Shown here one piece after another: positions 1 through 7,948 of a stretch of 64,000 bases of DNA. This stretch comes from SIG598 sp045605025. GTDB lineage: Bacteria; Bacillota; Clostridia; Oscillospirales; Acutalibacteraceae. The DNA lies in NCBI GenBank assembly GCA_045605025.1, contig JAZUPE010000085.1, positions 1-64,000 on the forward strand, read 5' to 3'. A program made the position numbers and the translations under genes. The notes below the pieces were generated by a model that saw nothing but the letters and a program-made list of their open reading frames with translations, was not told the DNA's origin and did not search any database. How positions within the stretch are numbered: position 1 is the first letter of the stretch; each line of letters begins with the position of its first letter.

Positions 1-2
1 CC

Positions 3-200
3 GCTTGGCCTCCGACTTCCACGGTACCGCTGACCGGCTTCGGACACACGCTGGCCGAGGGCGTAAAGAAAGGTGTGGCAAAAGACGGTTTTCTCGGCAT
101 CTTCACCGGGGGTGTGTCCGCCGCTGCCGCGGGCATTACCGCCGCAGTGGTGTTCGGTTACATCTGCGCGGTAATATCCAAACCGAAGGACAGAATGTAG
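3..200 (+). CDS. spoVAE: Stage V sporulation protein AE, C-terminal fragment
   Basis: The window opens inside this gene, so the start lies to the left. The frame from base 3 reads through GHTLAEGVKKGVAKDGFLG, FTGGVSAAAAGITAAVVFGY and ends KPKDRM at a TAG. This pattern (His-Thr-Leu-Ala-Glu-Gly-Val-Lys-Lys, then a Phe-Thr-Gly-Gly membrane segment and a short basic tail) is the C-terminus of SpoVAE. SpoVAE is a small inner forespore membrane protein of the SpoVA channel, which moves Ca-dipicolinate into the developing spore and out at germination. spoVAC and spoVAD are expected just outside the window. No internal ATG begins this frame here, so it is easy to miss. A rho-independent terminator follows 15 bases after the stop. 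Confidence 0.85.
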   Translation, partial: AWPPTSTVPLTGFGHTLAEGVKKGVAKDGFLGIFTGGVSAAAAGITAAVVFGYICAVISKPKDRM

Positions 201-215
201 GCGTCGGAATACGAA

Positions 216-246
216 TCAAAGGGGCGGATACACATTCGCCCCTTTT
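216..246 (+). terminator. Terminator of the spoVA operon
   Basis: Nine-base stem AAAGGGGCG (218-226) pairs with CGCCCCTTT (237-245) around a ten-base loop. The T tract forms the end of the right arm. It sits directly after the spoVAE stop. Confidence 0.8.
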
Positions 247-315
247 GGTTATATAGGATAAATTTGTATACCATTTGTGTTGTTTTATAGCAATATTACG
301 TTTCGCGATTACATC

Positions 316-344
316 TTGCGCTTTGACAGGTGTTGTGATATAAT
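316..344 (+). promoter_or_regulatory. Sigma-A-type promoter for the 407-1039 gene
   Basis: TTGCGC at 316-321 and TATAAT at 339-344 are separated by 17 bases. They lie about 60 bases before the ATG at 407, which has a GGAGTGATG-type ribosome site. Confidence 0.65.
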
Positions 345-406
345 TCTCGTAAAAAGGCACCTGCGTGTCAAAGGTGCCCTGAATCTTATTCATGGAGTGA
401 TGAACG

Positions 407-1039
407 ATGAACGCAAAGCAGAAGATTCTTGAGTACATAGGCCCTGCCAAGTCCACAAAAGTAATGGCGTGGGTCTTTTTCGGACTGACTGCTGCTCTGG
501 CTGCGGCAGGCGGTGTGCTGACTGCACTCATTGATGCAAACTGGACGGGCGCACTTTTCGCCATCGCAATTATTCCTCTTGGCCTGTGGATAATGTCTGC
601 CTCCTCCTGCTCTGAGGCAAACAAAAGAGCAAAGCGCTGCCTCAAGCGGCTCGAGGAACTGGATCTGCTTGAGAGCGCCGCTGCCGAACTGGACGCCGAA
701 AACACGCTGGTTGTGGGCAAGGACTCCAGCCGTCTGACCGAGCATTTTGCCTTCCGCAAGCACAGCGGAGTGGCGGTTGCCTTTGACGATGTGCGTTGGG
801 TATTTATTTACCCCGGCCGCGACAACCACATTCCCATAACCACCAACACCAAGACCGGTGCCTCCTTCGCTCCGGTTTCGCTCCCCAACAGGAAGGCCAA
901 TGTTGAGCAGATACAGACGGCTTTTGCCTATCTCGCACAGCACTGCAATAACGCCATGGTGGGATACAACGACGAAAACCTTGCAAAGTACCGCGAGATC
1001 AAAAAGCACCTCAAGACCGAAGCCAAAGCCAAAAAATAA
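407..1039 (+). CDS. Small membrane protein of unknown function
   Basis: A 210-residue protein whose family I do not recognise. Two closely spaced membrane segments are visible (about residues 18-42 and 46-65). A Lys/Arg/Glu-rich helix follows (about 70-95), which may be a short coiled coil. The soluble C-terminal part is mixed alpha/beta, contains DDVRWVFIYPG, and ends in a lysine-rich tail (KTEAKAKK). The arrangement suggests a cytoplasmic domain held at the membrane by a hairpin. It is transcribed alone, with its own promoter (316-344) and a strong terminator (1057-1096). The ATG has GGAGTGATG nine bases upstream. Nothing in the context points to a function. Confidence 0.75.
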   Translation: MNAKQKILEYIGPAKSTKVMAWVFFGLTAALAAAGGVLTALIDANWTGALFAIAIIPLGLWIMSASSCSEANKRAKRCLKRLEELDLLESAAAELDAENTLVVGKDSSRLTEHFAFRKHSGVAVAFDDVRWVFIYPGRDNHIPITTNTKTGASFAPVSLPNRKANVEQIQTAFAYLAQHCNNAMVGYNDENLAKYREIKKHLKTEAKAKK

Positions 1040-1056
1040 CAGAATATAAATAATCA

Positions 1057-1096
1057 CAGCCTCCCTGCCGCATCAGCGGTAAGGAGGCTGTTTTTT
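1057..1096 (+). terminator. Rho-independent terminator
   Basis: CAGCCTCC (1057-1064) pairs with GGAGGCTG (1083-1090), with a further inner stem TGCCGC/GCGGTA. Six T residues follow. It closes the 407-1039 gene. Confidence 0.9.
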
Positions 1097-1108
1097 AGCG
1101 TCACGATG

Positions 1109-1342
1109 TTATTCCTCAACGACAATATCCGTTTCCTCAGGGTCGGGGACATACTCGAGAATGTCACCCGGCTGGCAGTTGAGGGCAGCACATATGGCGT
1201 TCAGGGTCGGGAAGCGAATGGCGTTGACCTTGCCGGTCTTGATCTTGGACATATTCACGTTGGCTATGCCCACCTTGTCCGCAAGCTCACCCAGCGACAT
1301 CTTGCGGTCAGCCATCATGCGATCAAGTCTGAGTACGATCAT
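1109..1342 (-). CDS. XRE-family HTH regulator, short form
   Basis: A 77-residue protein consisting almost only of a Cro/CI-type helix-turn-helix. The helices run from LGELADKVGIA to NMSKIKTGKVNAIRF and FPTLNAICAALNCQPGDILEY, followed by an acidic tail (PDPEETDIVVEE). This is the small XRE type that in many Firmicutes accompanies DUF2975 membrane proteins (B. subtilis YozG/YoaS is the known example). The upstream DUF2975 gene ends 11 bases before it, so the two form one operon. The start ATG has AGGTGAT at good spacing. I infer that it represses or activates its own operon, since repeated TTTACGTT-like boxes overlap the shared promoter. Confidence 0.85.
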   Translation of the reverse strand: MIVLRLDRMMADRKMSLGELADKVGIANVNMSKIKTGKVNAIRFPTLNAICAALNCQPGDILEYVPDPEETDIVVEE

Positions 1343-1353
1343 TGCTTATCACC

Positions 1354-1890
1354 TCACAGTGTTTCGTCTTCGCGCTGCTGTAGCGAGACACCGTATTCAA
1401 AGATGAGTGCCAGACACCAGATAATCAGCGCGATCATAATCATGCTCAGCTCCACATTCAGCATCAGACTTCTGTCGCCCAGTATAAGGCTGATAATCTG
1501 GGACAGCCAGCTTGGTACCACGCTGAGGCACGCCATCAGAATGGACATAACCTTGAGGCGCTTGACGTTTGCTGCAACAAACGGGGTGCTTTCGGTATCA
1601 ACGGTGCGGAGTATCTTCTCGCACAGGAGCATGATAACGCTGCCGATTGCCACCGCAGAGATTACCCATGTAGCCTTGGCGATTATCTCCCCACGGGTGT
1701 AGGCAATCTGCGTGCCGGTCAGTGTGTCCTCAACTATCATTGTTTCAGTATGTTCCTTAAAAGCGGGCAGGAACAGGACTACCGCACACACAACGAACAG
1801 TGCCATGGCTACATACAGAAAAATTCGCAGTCCTTTGACGATTTTGCGTGTCGTGCTGCAGGTCTTGATGAGCTTGCTGTTTTCAATCAT
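1354..1890 (-). CDS. DUF2975 family four-helix membrane protein
   Basis: A 178-residue integral membrane protein with four predicted helices (about 20-42, 68-90, 110-138 and 145-168) and little else. Between helices 2 and 3 it carries the stretch TPFVAANVKRLKVMS; Thr-Pro-Phe followed by Asn and Arg-Leu-Lys is characteristic of DUF2975. No biochemical role is established. Members are usually encoded next to a small XRE regulator, as here, and are thought to help control it or to sense membrane stress. That last point is inference. The ATG at 1890 has GGGAGG nine bases upstream, and the promoter lies at 1958-1986. Confidence 0.85.
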   Translation of the reverse strand: MIENSKLIKTCSTTRKIVKGLRIFLYVAMALFVVCAVVLFLPAFKEHTETMIVEDTLTGTQIAYTRGEIIAKATWVISAVAIGSVIMLLCEKILRTVDTESTPFVAANVKRLKVMSILMACLSVVPSWLSQIISLILGDRSLMLNVELSMIMIALIIWCLALIFEYGVSLQQREDETL

Positions 1891-1957
1891 TATTCAAATC
1901 CTCCCAATAATTTCATTGATGCTTGTTGATATATCATTGCCGGCCTTTGATGATGCG

Positions 1958-1986
1958 AGTATAACACACCGATTTACGTTTGTCAA
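1958..1986 (-). promoter_or_regulatory. Promoter of the DUF2975-XRE operon with repeated boxes
   Basis: On the minus strand, TTGACA (1981-1986), 17 bases, TATACT (1958-1963). The plus-strand word TTTACGTT occurs at 1973-1980, overlapping the spacer next to the -35 box, and again at 2001-2008. An inverted relative, AGCGTAA, lies at 2024-2030. The boxes are candidate binding sites for the operon's own XRE protein. Confidence 0.75.
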
Positions 1987-2054
1987 CTATTTTTTAATGT
2001 TTTACGTTAATTATTTAATTTTTAGCGTAACAAACGCAAACACATTAAAAAGCA

Positions 2055-2088
2055 GAAAACGCCCGTCCGGAAAATTCCCGGACGGGCG
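2055..2088 (-). terminator. Terminator of the lipoprotein gene
   Basis: An 11-base perfect stem (2060-2070 with 2078-2088, CGCCCGTCCGG and complement) has a seven-base loop and is followed on the minus strand by a short T run. It lies just past the stop at 2112. Confidence 0.85.
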
Positions 2089-2111
2089 AAACCGCTTTAT
2101 AAAGCCAATAT

Positions 2112-4418
2112 TTACTTGTTCTGATCCTCGCTGCGGGATCTCTTTCTGACCTTAACCTTTACGCGGGTAGCGCGCTTGGTATAGCTGTCGAGATAGCCCA
2201 GATAGCGCAGATCGTTAACGAAGTCGCTGTTGGAGTATTTGTCGGTGGTGTTCTCCGGAGACTCTACAACGGGAGGCAGATTCTCCATGGGGAAGCGATC
2301 CTCATAGCCTTCGTAAACATCGGTCTTGACCGGTTCACGCTCGGGTTCCGGCTCCGCAACAGGTTCGGGTTCCGGAACAGACTCGGGCTCGGGTTCAGGT
2401 TCCGGCATGGGCATCAGCTCAGGCTCGGCTTCGGGCTTGGGCTGATAATCTTCCTCACCCAGATCAACACCGGTGAAAATTCCCAGCATATCCTCCTGCA
2501 GAGCCTCAGGCTCAGGCAGGCATACAGGCTCGTCGTAGACGGGAGAAATGGAATCCTCGAAGCGCTCGACCTCCATAGGAGCGGTGGGCACGATGGGTTC
2601 CGGATCTTCCATTACCGCAAGGAAGTCGCGGGATTCGTGGATGGGAAGCGCCTTGGTTTCTTCGCCCTCAGTGAGCTCGGCAGGCTTTTCTTCCTTCTCC
2701 GCGTTCTTTTCCGCCAGCTTGGCAAGGTACATAGTCACAGCCAGCGCAATGAGCAGGAGCAGCAGCACTACCAGCAGGCAGATAAAGATAACCGCATCGG
2801 AGTTAACGTATTTGCCGGTGAAGGACATACTCTGCGCGCCGTCATTGCAGCGCACTGCGATGGGCGAGTCGGTGGGGAGGCTGCTGTCGTCCGCCACGGA
2901 GCATTCGTAGACCTCGTCACCGGTGGAAACCACATAGATAAAGTCGGAAACGCCGGTCAGACTGAGCAGCGAGGAAATATCGTAACTGTCAATCAGATAT
3001 GCATCTGGCTTTACGGTGAGCAGACCGCCCTCTCTGGTGTAGCTGAGGCGGCGGTTGGGAGTCACGCCAAAGAGGATATCCTCGGCGGAACAGATCTCCG
3101 AAGCGTTGCCACGTATGGTGATAAGCACATAGGGCTGTTCGGCGCTGCCGCTGGTGATGATCTCGGTGTTGGGAGCGCCCAGACTTGCAAAGTAGCTCTC
3201 TACCTGAGAAAGCACCGCTCCCTCAGAGCCTGCGGGCATGATAATGCGGACCTCGCGGATAAACTTTTCCTCACCGTCCACAACCAGACCGTAGCTGATG
3301 GTCTGCGCTTTGCTGACGCTGGCAAGGATGGTGTAGAAATTGAATGAAGTGCCGTTGGAGTTGTAGGTCAGTGTGTTTCCTCCGATCTCTGCTTCAAGAA
3401 CAGAGAGGCTGCCGGTCTCCTTGCTGTAAAGACCGTTGGGCAGACCGTCTTCGGAAACAATACGATAGGTGAAATCAAGCTGATCGTCCGAGGAGAACGC
3501 AGAAAGATCCAGACTCTCCTCAAATCCGTTGAGGGTAGTCAGCGGCTGACTCTTGTCGTCAAAATCGCCCCACACCGAAGTGGAACGTCTGCCTTCAAGA
3601 GCACGTGTGGTCATGTCGGCAAGCTGCTGTGCGGTAGTCGCGCTGAAGCTGACCGTGCAGCTTGAACCACCGGCACCGACGTTCTGCTCGATGCTTCCGC
3701 CTTCGGGCAGGGAAGCAGACATGCGGTCAATGATGGCGTTGCGATCGTTTTCGCTGCAGTCTCTGCTAAGCCTGAAGTCGATGTATCTGGTGTACTTTTC
3801 ATCACCATGGATAACCGTGGTCATCTCTACACCGGTGATAAGATCACCGGATCCTCTGGAATAGGATATCTTCTTGCTGGAGACTATATCAGTCTCCCCG
3901 TCAAGCTCAAGTGTGTAGCCGGTGACGGTCCAGATATTCTCTGTGTTCACCTGCTTGCCGAAAGCAGCTTCAATGACATCCTTCTGACCGTTGAGCACCT
4001 GATCGAACCACACGAAAAGGTCGCTGGAATCGAAATCCTCGGTAAGACGGATCTCTCTGGTGTACGGCTGATTGACATAGACGTATTCTATGCTGACATC
4101 GCGCATGGCAAGAGACTCGACTTTTTTCTCATAGTCCTCGAGGCTGTTGAACCGCAGCGTAAAGATGTACTCCACCGGATCGGCAGAATCGGAACGCTTG
4201 TACTCCAGCAATGCAGGCTTGGCCCCGTCGATGAGTTCGTCTACATCCTCGAGCCCGCCTGCCGACTGCAGCTGATTTGCCGGGAAAGAAACAGTCATTA
4301 CTCTCTGTCCGGCAAATTCACTGCTGACGGTCATTGTAGTATAGATGTTGACGCAGCCGCTCAGACACAGCAGCGCCGAGAGGATAAGTAATACGAGTAA
4401 CAATCTGAGCTTCTTCAT
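2112..4418 (-). CDS. Lipoprotein with C-terminal membrane span and acidic Pro-Glu tail
   Basis: A 768-residue protein of unknown function. The N-terminus MKKLRLLLVLLILSALLCLS ends in the lipobox Leu-Ser-Gly-Cys (Cys22), so it should be lipid-anchored outside. Residues 23 to about 535 form a secreted beta-rich region that begins VNIYTTMTVSSEFAG and resembles the DUF3153/LppM lipoprotein type only weakly. A second hydrophobic segment (about 538-562) is followed by a cytoplasmic tail with a Pro-Glu dipeptide repeat (about 668-700) and a basic end (RVKVKVRKRSRS). The protein is thus anchored twice. I start it at the ATG with GGAGG eight bases upstream rather than at the longer open frame. It follows the 1006-residue gene by 68 bases, probably co-transcribed. 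Confidence 0.75.
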   Translation of the reverse strand: MKKLRLLLVLLILSALLCLSGCVNIYTTMTVSSEFAGQRVMTVSFPANQLQSAGGLEDVDELIDGAKPALLEYKRSDSADPVEYIFTLRFNSLEDYEKKVESLAMRDVSIEYVYVNQPYTREIRLTEDFDSSDLFVWFDQVLNGQKDVIEAAFGKQVNTENIWTVTGYTLELDGETDIVSSKKISYSRGSGDLITGVEMTTVIHGDEKYTRYIDFRLSRDCSENDRNAIIDRMSASLPEGGSIEQNVGAGGSSCTVSFSATTAQQLADMTTRALEGRRSTSVWGDFDDKSQPLTTLNGFEESLDLSAFSSDDQLDFTYRIVSEDGLPNGLYSKETGSLSVLEAEIGGNTLTYNSNGTSFNFYTILASVSKAQTISYGLVVDGEEKFIREVRIIMPAGSEGAVLSQVESYFASLGAPNTEIITSGSAEQPYVLITIRGNASEICSAEDILFGVTPNRRLSYTREGGLLTVKPDAYLIDSYDISSLLSLTGVSDFIYVVSTGDEVYECSVADDSSLPTDSPIAVRCNDGAQSMSFTGKYVNSDAVIFICLLVVLLLLLIALAVTMYLAKLAEKNAEKEEKPAELTEGEETKALPIHESRDFLAVMEDPEPIVPTAPMEVERFEDSISPVYDEPVCLPEPEALQEDMLGIFTGVDLGEEDYQPKPEAEPELMPMPEPEPEPESVPEPEPVAEPEPEREPVKTDVYEGYEDRFPMENLPPVVESPENTTDKYSNSDFVNDLRYLGYLDSYTKRATRVKVKVRKRSRSEDQNK

Positions 4419-4486
4419 GGTTACCTCCATCCATCCGCCGTGCGGATTGAATTCGCGTGGGTAAAAGATTGCCTGTCTTCCGCCGT

Positions 4487-7400
4487 TCACTGACGCTCCA
4501 TATGATAGTCACGATTGTTAAGGAAGCAGTAGAAAGTGAATTCAGCCGGCTCGTATTCCGTAAGAGTATCAAAACTGGTCACCTGGAATACGCCTCGCTT
4601 GGTATCCGGATCGTCCGGATCGGTAAGGCGGAACACAACATTGCCGTCGAAAATGATATCCGAACTCTGCAGTGTGATTCGCGTATCGTTGATCGACGCA
4701 AGATCCATGTTAAGAACAAACTTGTCGGTCGTTCCGTCGGCGATGCTGAGCGTCACAGTGCTGTCGCCGTCAGACCACCGGCCAAGCATTCGAATCGGGT
4801 TGAAGCCGGCACTCATAAGCATGTTTGCCGCCTCTTCGTCATCAGCAGCTCTCTGCCTGAGAATTTCCATCGCGGCTTTGCGCTGTTCCAGAGTACCGTA
4901 GCCGGAATCCTTATACCATACATTGTACAGAGCCTGTGCGGATCTGAATCTCGAGTCAGAGTAATTGCCCAGTGCCTCGTAAGTTTCATAGGCAATCTTA
5001 TGGTCGCCGTTCTGTGCGAACTGTCCAGCCTTTGCGTAGACCTTATCCACAACTGCCATCGACTCCGAGCTGCCCAGTTCCTGCATGGTTTCAATAGTGG
5101 CCACAAGCTGTACATTGGATATCGACAGCGGGTCGTCATTCCAGGATTCGTAGATCATTCTGGATGCCTGGAAGCGGGAGTCACTGTAGTCCCCCAGCGA
5201 TGTGAACACCTGATAGGCCTGCGTGTAGTTGCCTTCTTCAGCATTCTGCATTGCCAGCTGATACTGACAGATATTGTACTTCTCCTGAGAATCCTCATAC
5301 TGCTCACCCAGCAGATTGATGTAGGCGTTGGCAGCGTTCTGCCAGTCACCTTCTCCGTATCTCTGCTCGGCGTAGTAGTAGTTGGCACGAAGCGCCAGAG
5401 ATTTGGTTTCCTCGTTGTACTCAGCCTTGTCGACGAGAATGTTGTAGGCTTCGTAGTATTTGCCCTCGGAGAAATATTTGTTGGCCTGCAGATACGCGCA
5501 CTGACTGATGTTCTTTCTGCAGTCCTCGTAGTATTTTGTATCGCTTTCTTCAAAGTTCTCGAACATCTGGATAGCCTGGAGATACTGTCCGTGTTCCATC
5601 ATATTGAGCGCCTTGTCGAAATTGCTCTGCTTGGAAATATTGGGCATGACCAGCACGCCGACCAGTCCCACAAAGAACACAACAAACGCCACGATGATCC
5701 AGATGAGGCAGCCGCTTCGCTTGACCTGCAGTTCGCGGTCAGCGGCAGTCATAATACTCTTCGGACCGGTAGCGGTCGCGGCGGCGGTATGCTGAGGCGT
5801 GTCGGGCTCAAGTCCGGTTCTCATAGCTGCACGAACAGCAGCCGGTGACTGATACGCCGAGCTGCGCTTCTGCTGAGCTGCTCCGGGAGTGCCGCTTTCG
5901 TTGTTGTCCTGAAGGCTGCCGTTAAGCAGCGCCAGCACCGGATCCTGATTGCCGTCAGGAACACCCAGCTGAGGATTCTGGGCTTCAGGCTGCGCGGCGG
6001 GAGTTGTCTGCGCTGCCGGTGTGGACTGAGCAGAAGAAGCGGCACCGAACTCCGTGGCGGCAGAGCCGCTGTCCTTTGAAGCACCGAACTCGGAAACTCC
6101 GCCATCGTCATAGGATGTACGAAGGGAGAACGGGCTGAAATTTACGCTTCTTGCGCGGGAATTACCGCCAAGCAGACCGTTGGCGGACGCTCCTGCCCGC
6201 TGCTGGGGAGGTCTGGGCGGACGCTTTTTCTTGTTTCCTCCGGAAAAACCGCCGAACACCGGACGGCCGGTAGCTTTTTCCACTGCTTCCTGAGCCGCCT
6301 GCTGCACCAGAGCAATGCGAACCGCCTGTTCAAGAGCAGCACGCTGAATGGGATCGTTCTTCACAGCGGCTCTGATCTCCGGACTTACATTGCGCATCGC
6401 CGCGCGGAACTGTTCCTCGGCAACGCTGTTCTTTGCACCGGAGGTCTTTGTATTCTTTGCGCCTTTGCTTCCCTGACCGGACTGTTTAGCAGGTGCGCCG
6501 GTCTTTGAGGCAGCATTGGGGCGTTTTTTCTTTTTCTTACGCGGGGGCTGCTGAACTTCCTCTTTTTTCAGGGAAGTCTTCTTCTCGCCCGTACCTTCGA
6601 TCTTCGGCGCACGGGGCACCACACCGCCGACCGCCGACACGAAGGAAATACCGTCGTCATCCCCTTCGTCATCATCCTGCGCAAACGAGGATTCGTGCGT
6701 TTCCTCTTCCTCCTCAGACTCCAGCGGGATCAGATAAAGGCCCTCGTCAAAGATAGTCCCCTTTGTGGAGCGGCGGTTATGAAGTTCTTCTTCCTCTTCC
6801 TGAATGTCACTGGGAGTCTCCTCCGAAGTGTTGAGGAATGGCATGAAGATGAATTCTTTTTCTTTTCTGACCTGATCGGCGTCAACCTTACGGAAGGAGA
6901 AGGATACCTCTTCTTCCTCCTCTTCTTCCTCCCTCGGATGGTCGGCATCTTCGGCATCCGACTCATCGGGTATGTCAAGGAAGGGCATGAAGAAGAATTC
7001 GCCTTCTTTATTTTCTGCGGTATAGCGGCTGAAGGAAATGCCTATGGAATCGTCAAGATCGCCATCCTCCGTAGAATTTTCCAATCTGGGACGGGAGTTG
7101 CCGGAATAGGTGGTGCGGTAATAATCATCGTCCAGCTCATCGGGAGGGAACAACAGAATGGGATCGTCATACTCGATCTCCTGTGGTTCTTCATCTCTTG
7201 GTTCGACCACGTTATCCATGTGTGCTTCGTAGTCCTCGGGCGTGCTGAAAGCCCCGAGGCTTCCCTCAGGGTACTTGACCGGACTGTCGTCCGTCGCGCG
7301 GCGCATGCGGGAGGTAATTCCGCCAATGCTCCAGTCCTCACTCCCTGTACCGCGCAGATCATAATCTATTTCATCATCCGAAACAAAGGGCACTTCATGC

Positions 7401-7507
7401 TCGCCGTCGTCATTCCCTGACGATGCAGCACCTATGTCCATATCATCCGGAAAGCTCATGGGAGAAGCTTCATAACCATCTTCATTTTCCCAGTTCTGTC
7501 GGCTCAC
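4487..7507 (-). CDS. Large acidic, single-span membrane protein with extracytoplasmic TPR-like repeats
   Basis: A 1006-residue protein not assignable to a named family. Residues 1 to about 300 are very acidic and disordered, with Glu and Asp runs. Aromatic islands sit at regular intervals in it (EFFFMPFLDIP, EFIFMPFLNTS, GLYLIPLES). A Lys/Ala/Gln/Pro-rich part (about 300-590) includes two poly-Lys patches. One membrane span (about 597-622, CLIWIIVAFVVFFVGLVGVL) is followed by roughly 250 residues of TPR/Sel1-like helical repeats: YLQAIQMFENFEES, YYEAYNILVDKAEY, YTQAYQVFTSLGDYSDS and KIAYETYEALGNYSDS. A small beta domain ends it. The start is GTG with AGGAGGGAGGG five bases upstream. It probably forms an operon with the downstream lipoprotein, which suggests a shared envelope role. 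Confidence 0.75.
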   Translation of the reverse strand: MSRQNWENEDGYEASPMSFPDDMDIGAASSGNDDGEHEVPFVSDDEIDYDLRGTGSEDWSIGGITSRMRRATDDSPVKYPEGSLGAFSTPEDYEAHMDNVVEPRDEEPQEIEYDDPILLFPPDELDDDYYRTTYSGNSRPRLENSTEDGDLDDSIGISFSRYTAENKEGEFFFMPFLDIPDESDAEDADHPREEEEEEEEVSFSFRKVDADQVRKEKEFIFMPFLNTSEETPSDIQEEEEELHNRRSTKGTIFDEGLYLIPLESEEEEETHESSFAQDDDEGDDDGISFVSAVGGVVPRAPKIEGTGEKKTSLKKEEVQQPPRKKKKKRPNAASKTGAPAKQSGQGSKGAKNTKTSGAKNSVAEEQFRAAMRNVSPEIRAAVKNDPIQRAALEQAVRIALVQQAAQEAVEKATGRPVFGGFSGGNKKKRPPRPPQQRAGASANGLLGGNSRARSVNFSPFSLRTSYDDGGVSEFGASKDSGSAATEFGAASSAQSTPAAQTTPAAQPEAQNPQLGVPDGNQDPVLALLNGSLQDNNESGTPGAAQQKRSSAYQSPAAVRAAMRTGLEPDTPQHTAAATATGPKSIMTAADRELQVKRSGCLIWIIVAFVVFFVGLVGVLVMPNISKQSNFDKALNMMEHGQYLQAIQMFENFEESDTKYYEDCRKNISQCAYLQANKYFSEGKYYEAYNILVDKAEYNEETKSLALRANYYYAEQRYGEGDWQNAANAYINLLGEQYEDSQEKYNICQYQLAMQNAEEGNYTQAYQVFTSLGDYSDSRFQASRMIYESWNDDPLSISNVQLVATIETMQELGSSESMAVVDKVYAKAGQFAQNGDHKIAYETYEALGNYSDSRFRSAQALYNVWYKDSGYGTLEQRKAAMEILRQRAADDEEAANMLMSAGFNPIRMLGRWSDGDSTVTLSIADGTTDKFVLNMDLASINDTRITLQSSDIIFDGNVVFRLTDPDDPDTKRGVFQVTSFDTLTEYEPAEFTFYCFLNNRDYHMERQ

Positions 7508-7665
7508 AATATCCCTCCCTCCTGTTACGATCTGCCGTGAAAACGGCTGTTACAGATTTATGAATACAGCTATACGAGGATAGCATTTATATTTTATAAC
7601 ATCTGCATCGTTTTGTACAGCATTTTTTCTATATTTATCATATAAAAAATACCGCAGACACAAAG

Positions 7666-7911
7666 TTATTCAGTATCCTGCCGCCAGCCATCCAATTCGT
7701 CTCCGCCGCTTATCATAAAGTCCTCCGGCCGATACTCCGGCAGGCGGGCTTCCTGTTTCGGCACCCGCTTGAGAGGATCATACGCAAATCCGGAGCAGGG
7801 TTTCACCGCTTCGGCGCGGCGGCGCGAGCACATGAGCAGGTTTGCATGCAGACGGACATGCTGACAGTATTCACATCTGGGAGGGTGATCTTCAAATAGT
7901 TTTGATGCCAT
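7666..7911 (-). CDS. Small conserved four-cysteine protein
   Basis: An 81-residue protein. Four cysteines (Cys13, Cys16, Cys28, Cys39: CEYC...C...C) precede the phrase YDPLKRVP, which I recall as a recurring signature in small uncharacterised clostridial proteins. The CxxC-x11-C-x10-C spacing could bind zinc or an iron-sulfur cluster; that is inference. The ATG chosen has AAGGAG nine bases upstream; a GTG 21 bases earlier overlaps that site and is less likely. It lies 37 bases after recG, so it is probably the last gene of the fakA-recG transcript. No function is known. Confidence 0.7.
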   Translation of the reverse strand: MASKLFEDHPPRCEYCQHVRLHANLLMCSRRRAEAVKPCSGFAYDPLKRVPKQEARLPEYRPEDFMISGGDELDGWRQDTE

Positions 7912-7948
7912 TATTTCATGCTCCTTCTTCACAATGTTTCGCTATAAT

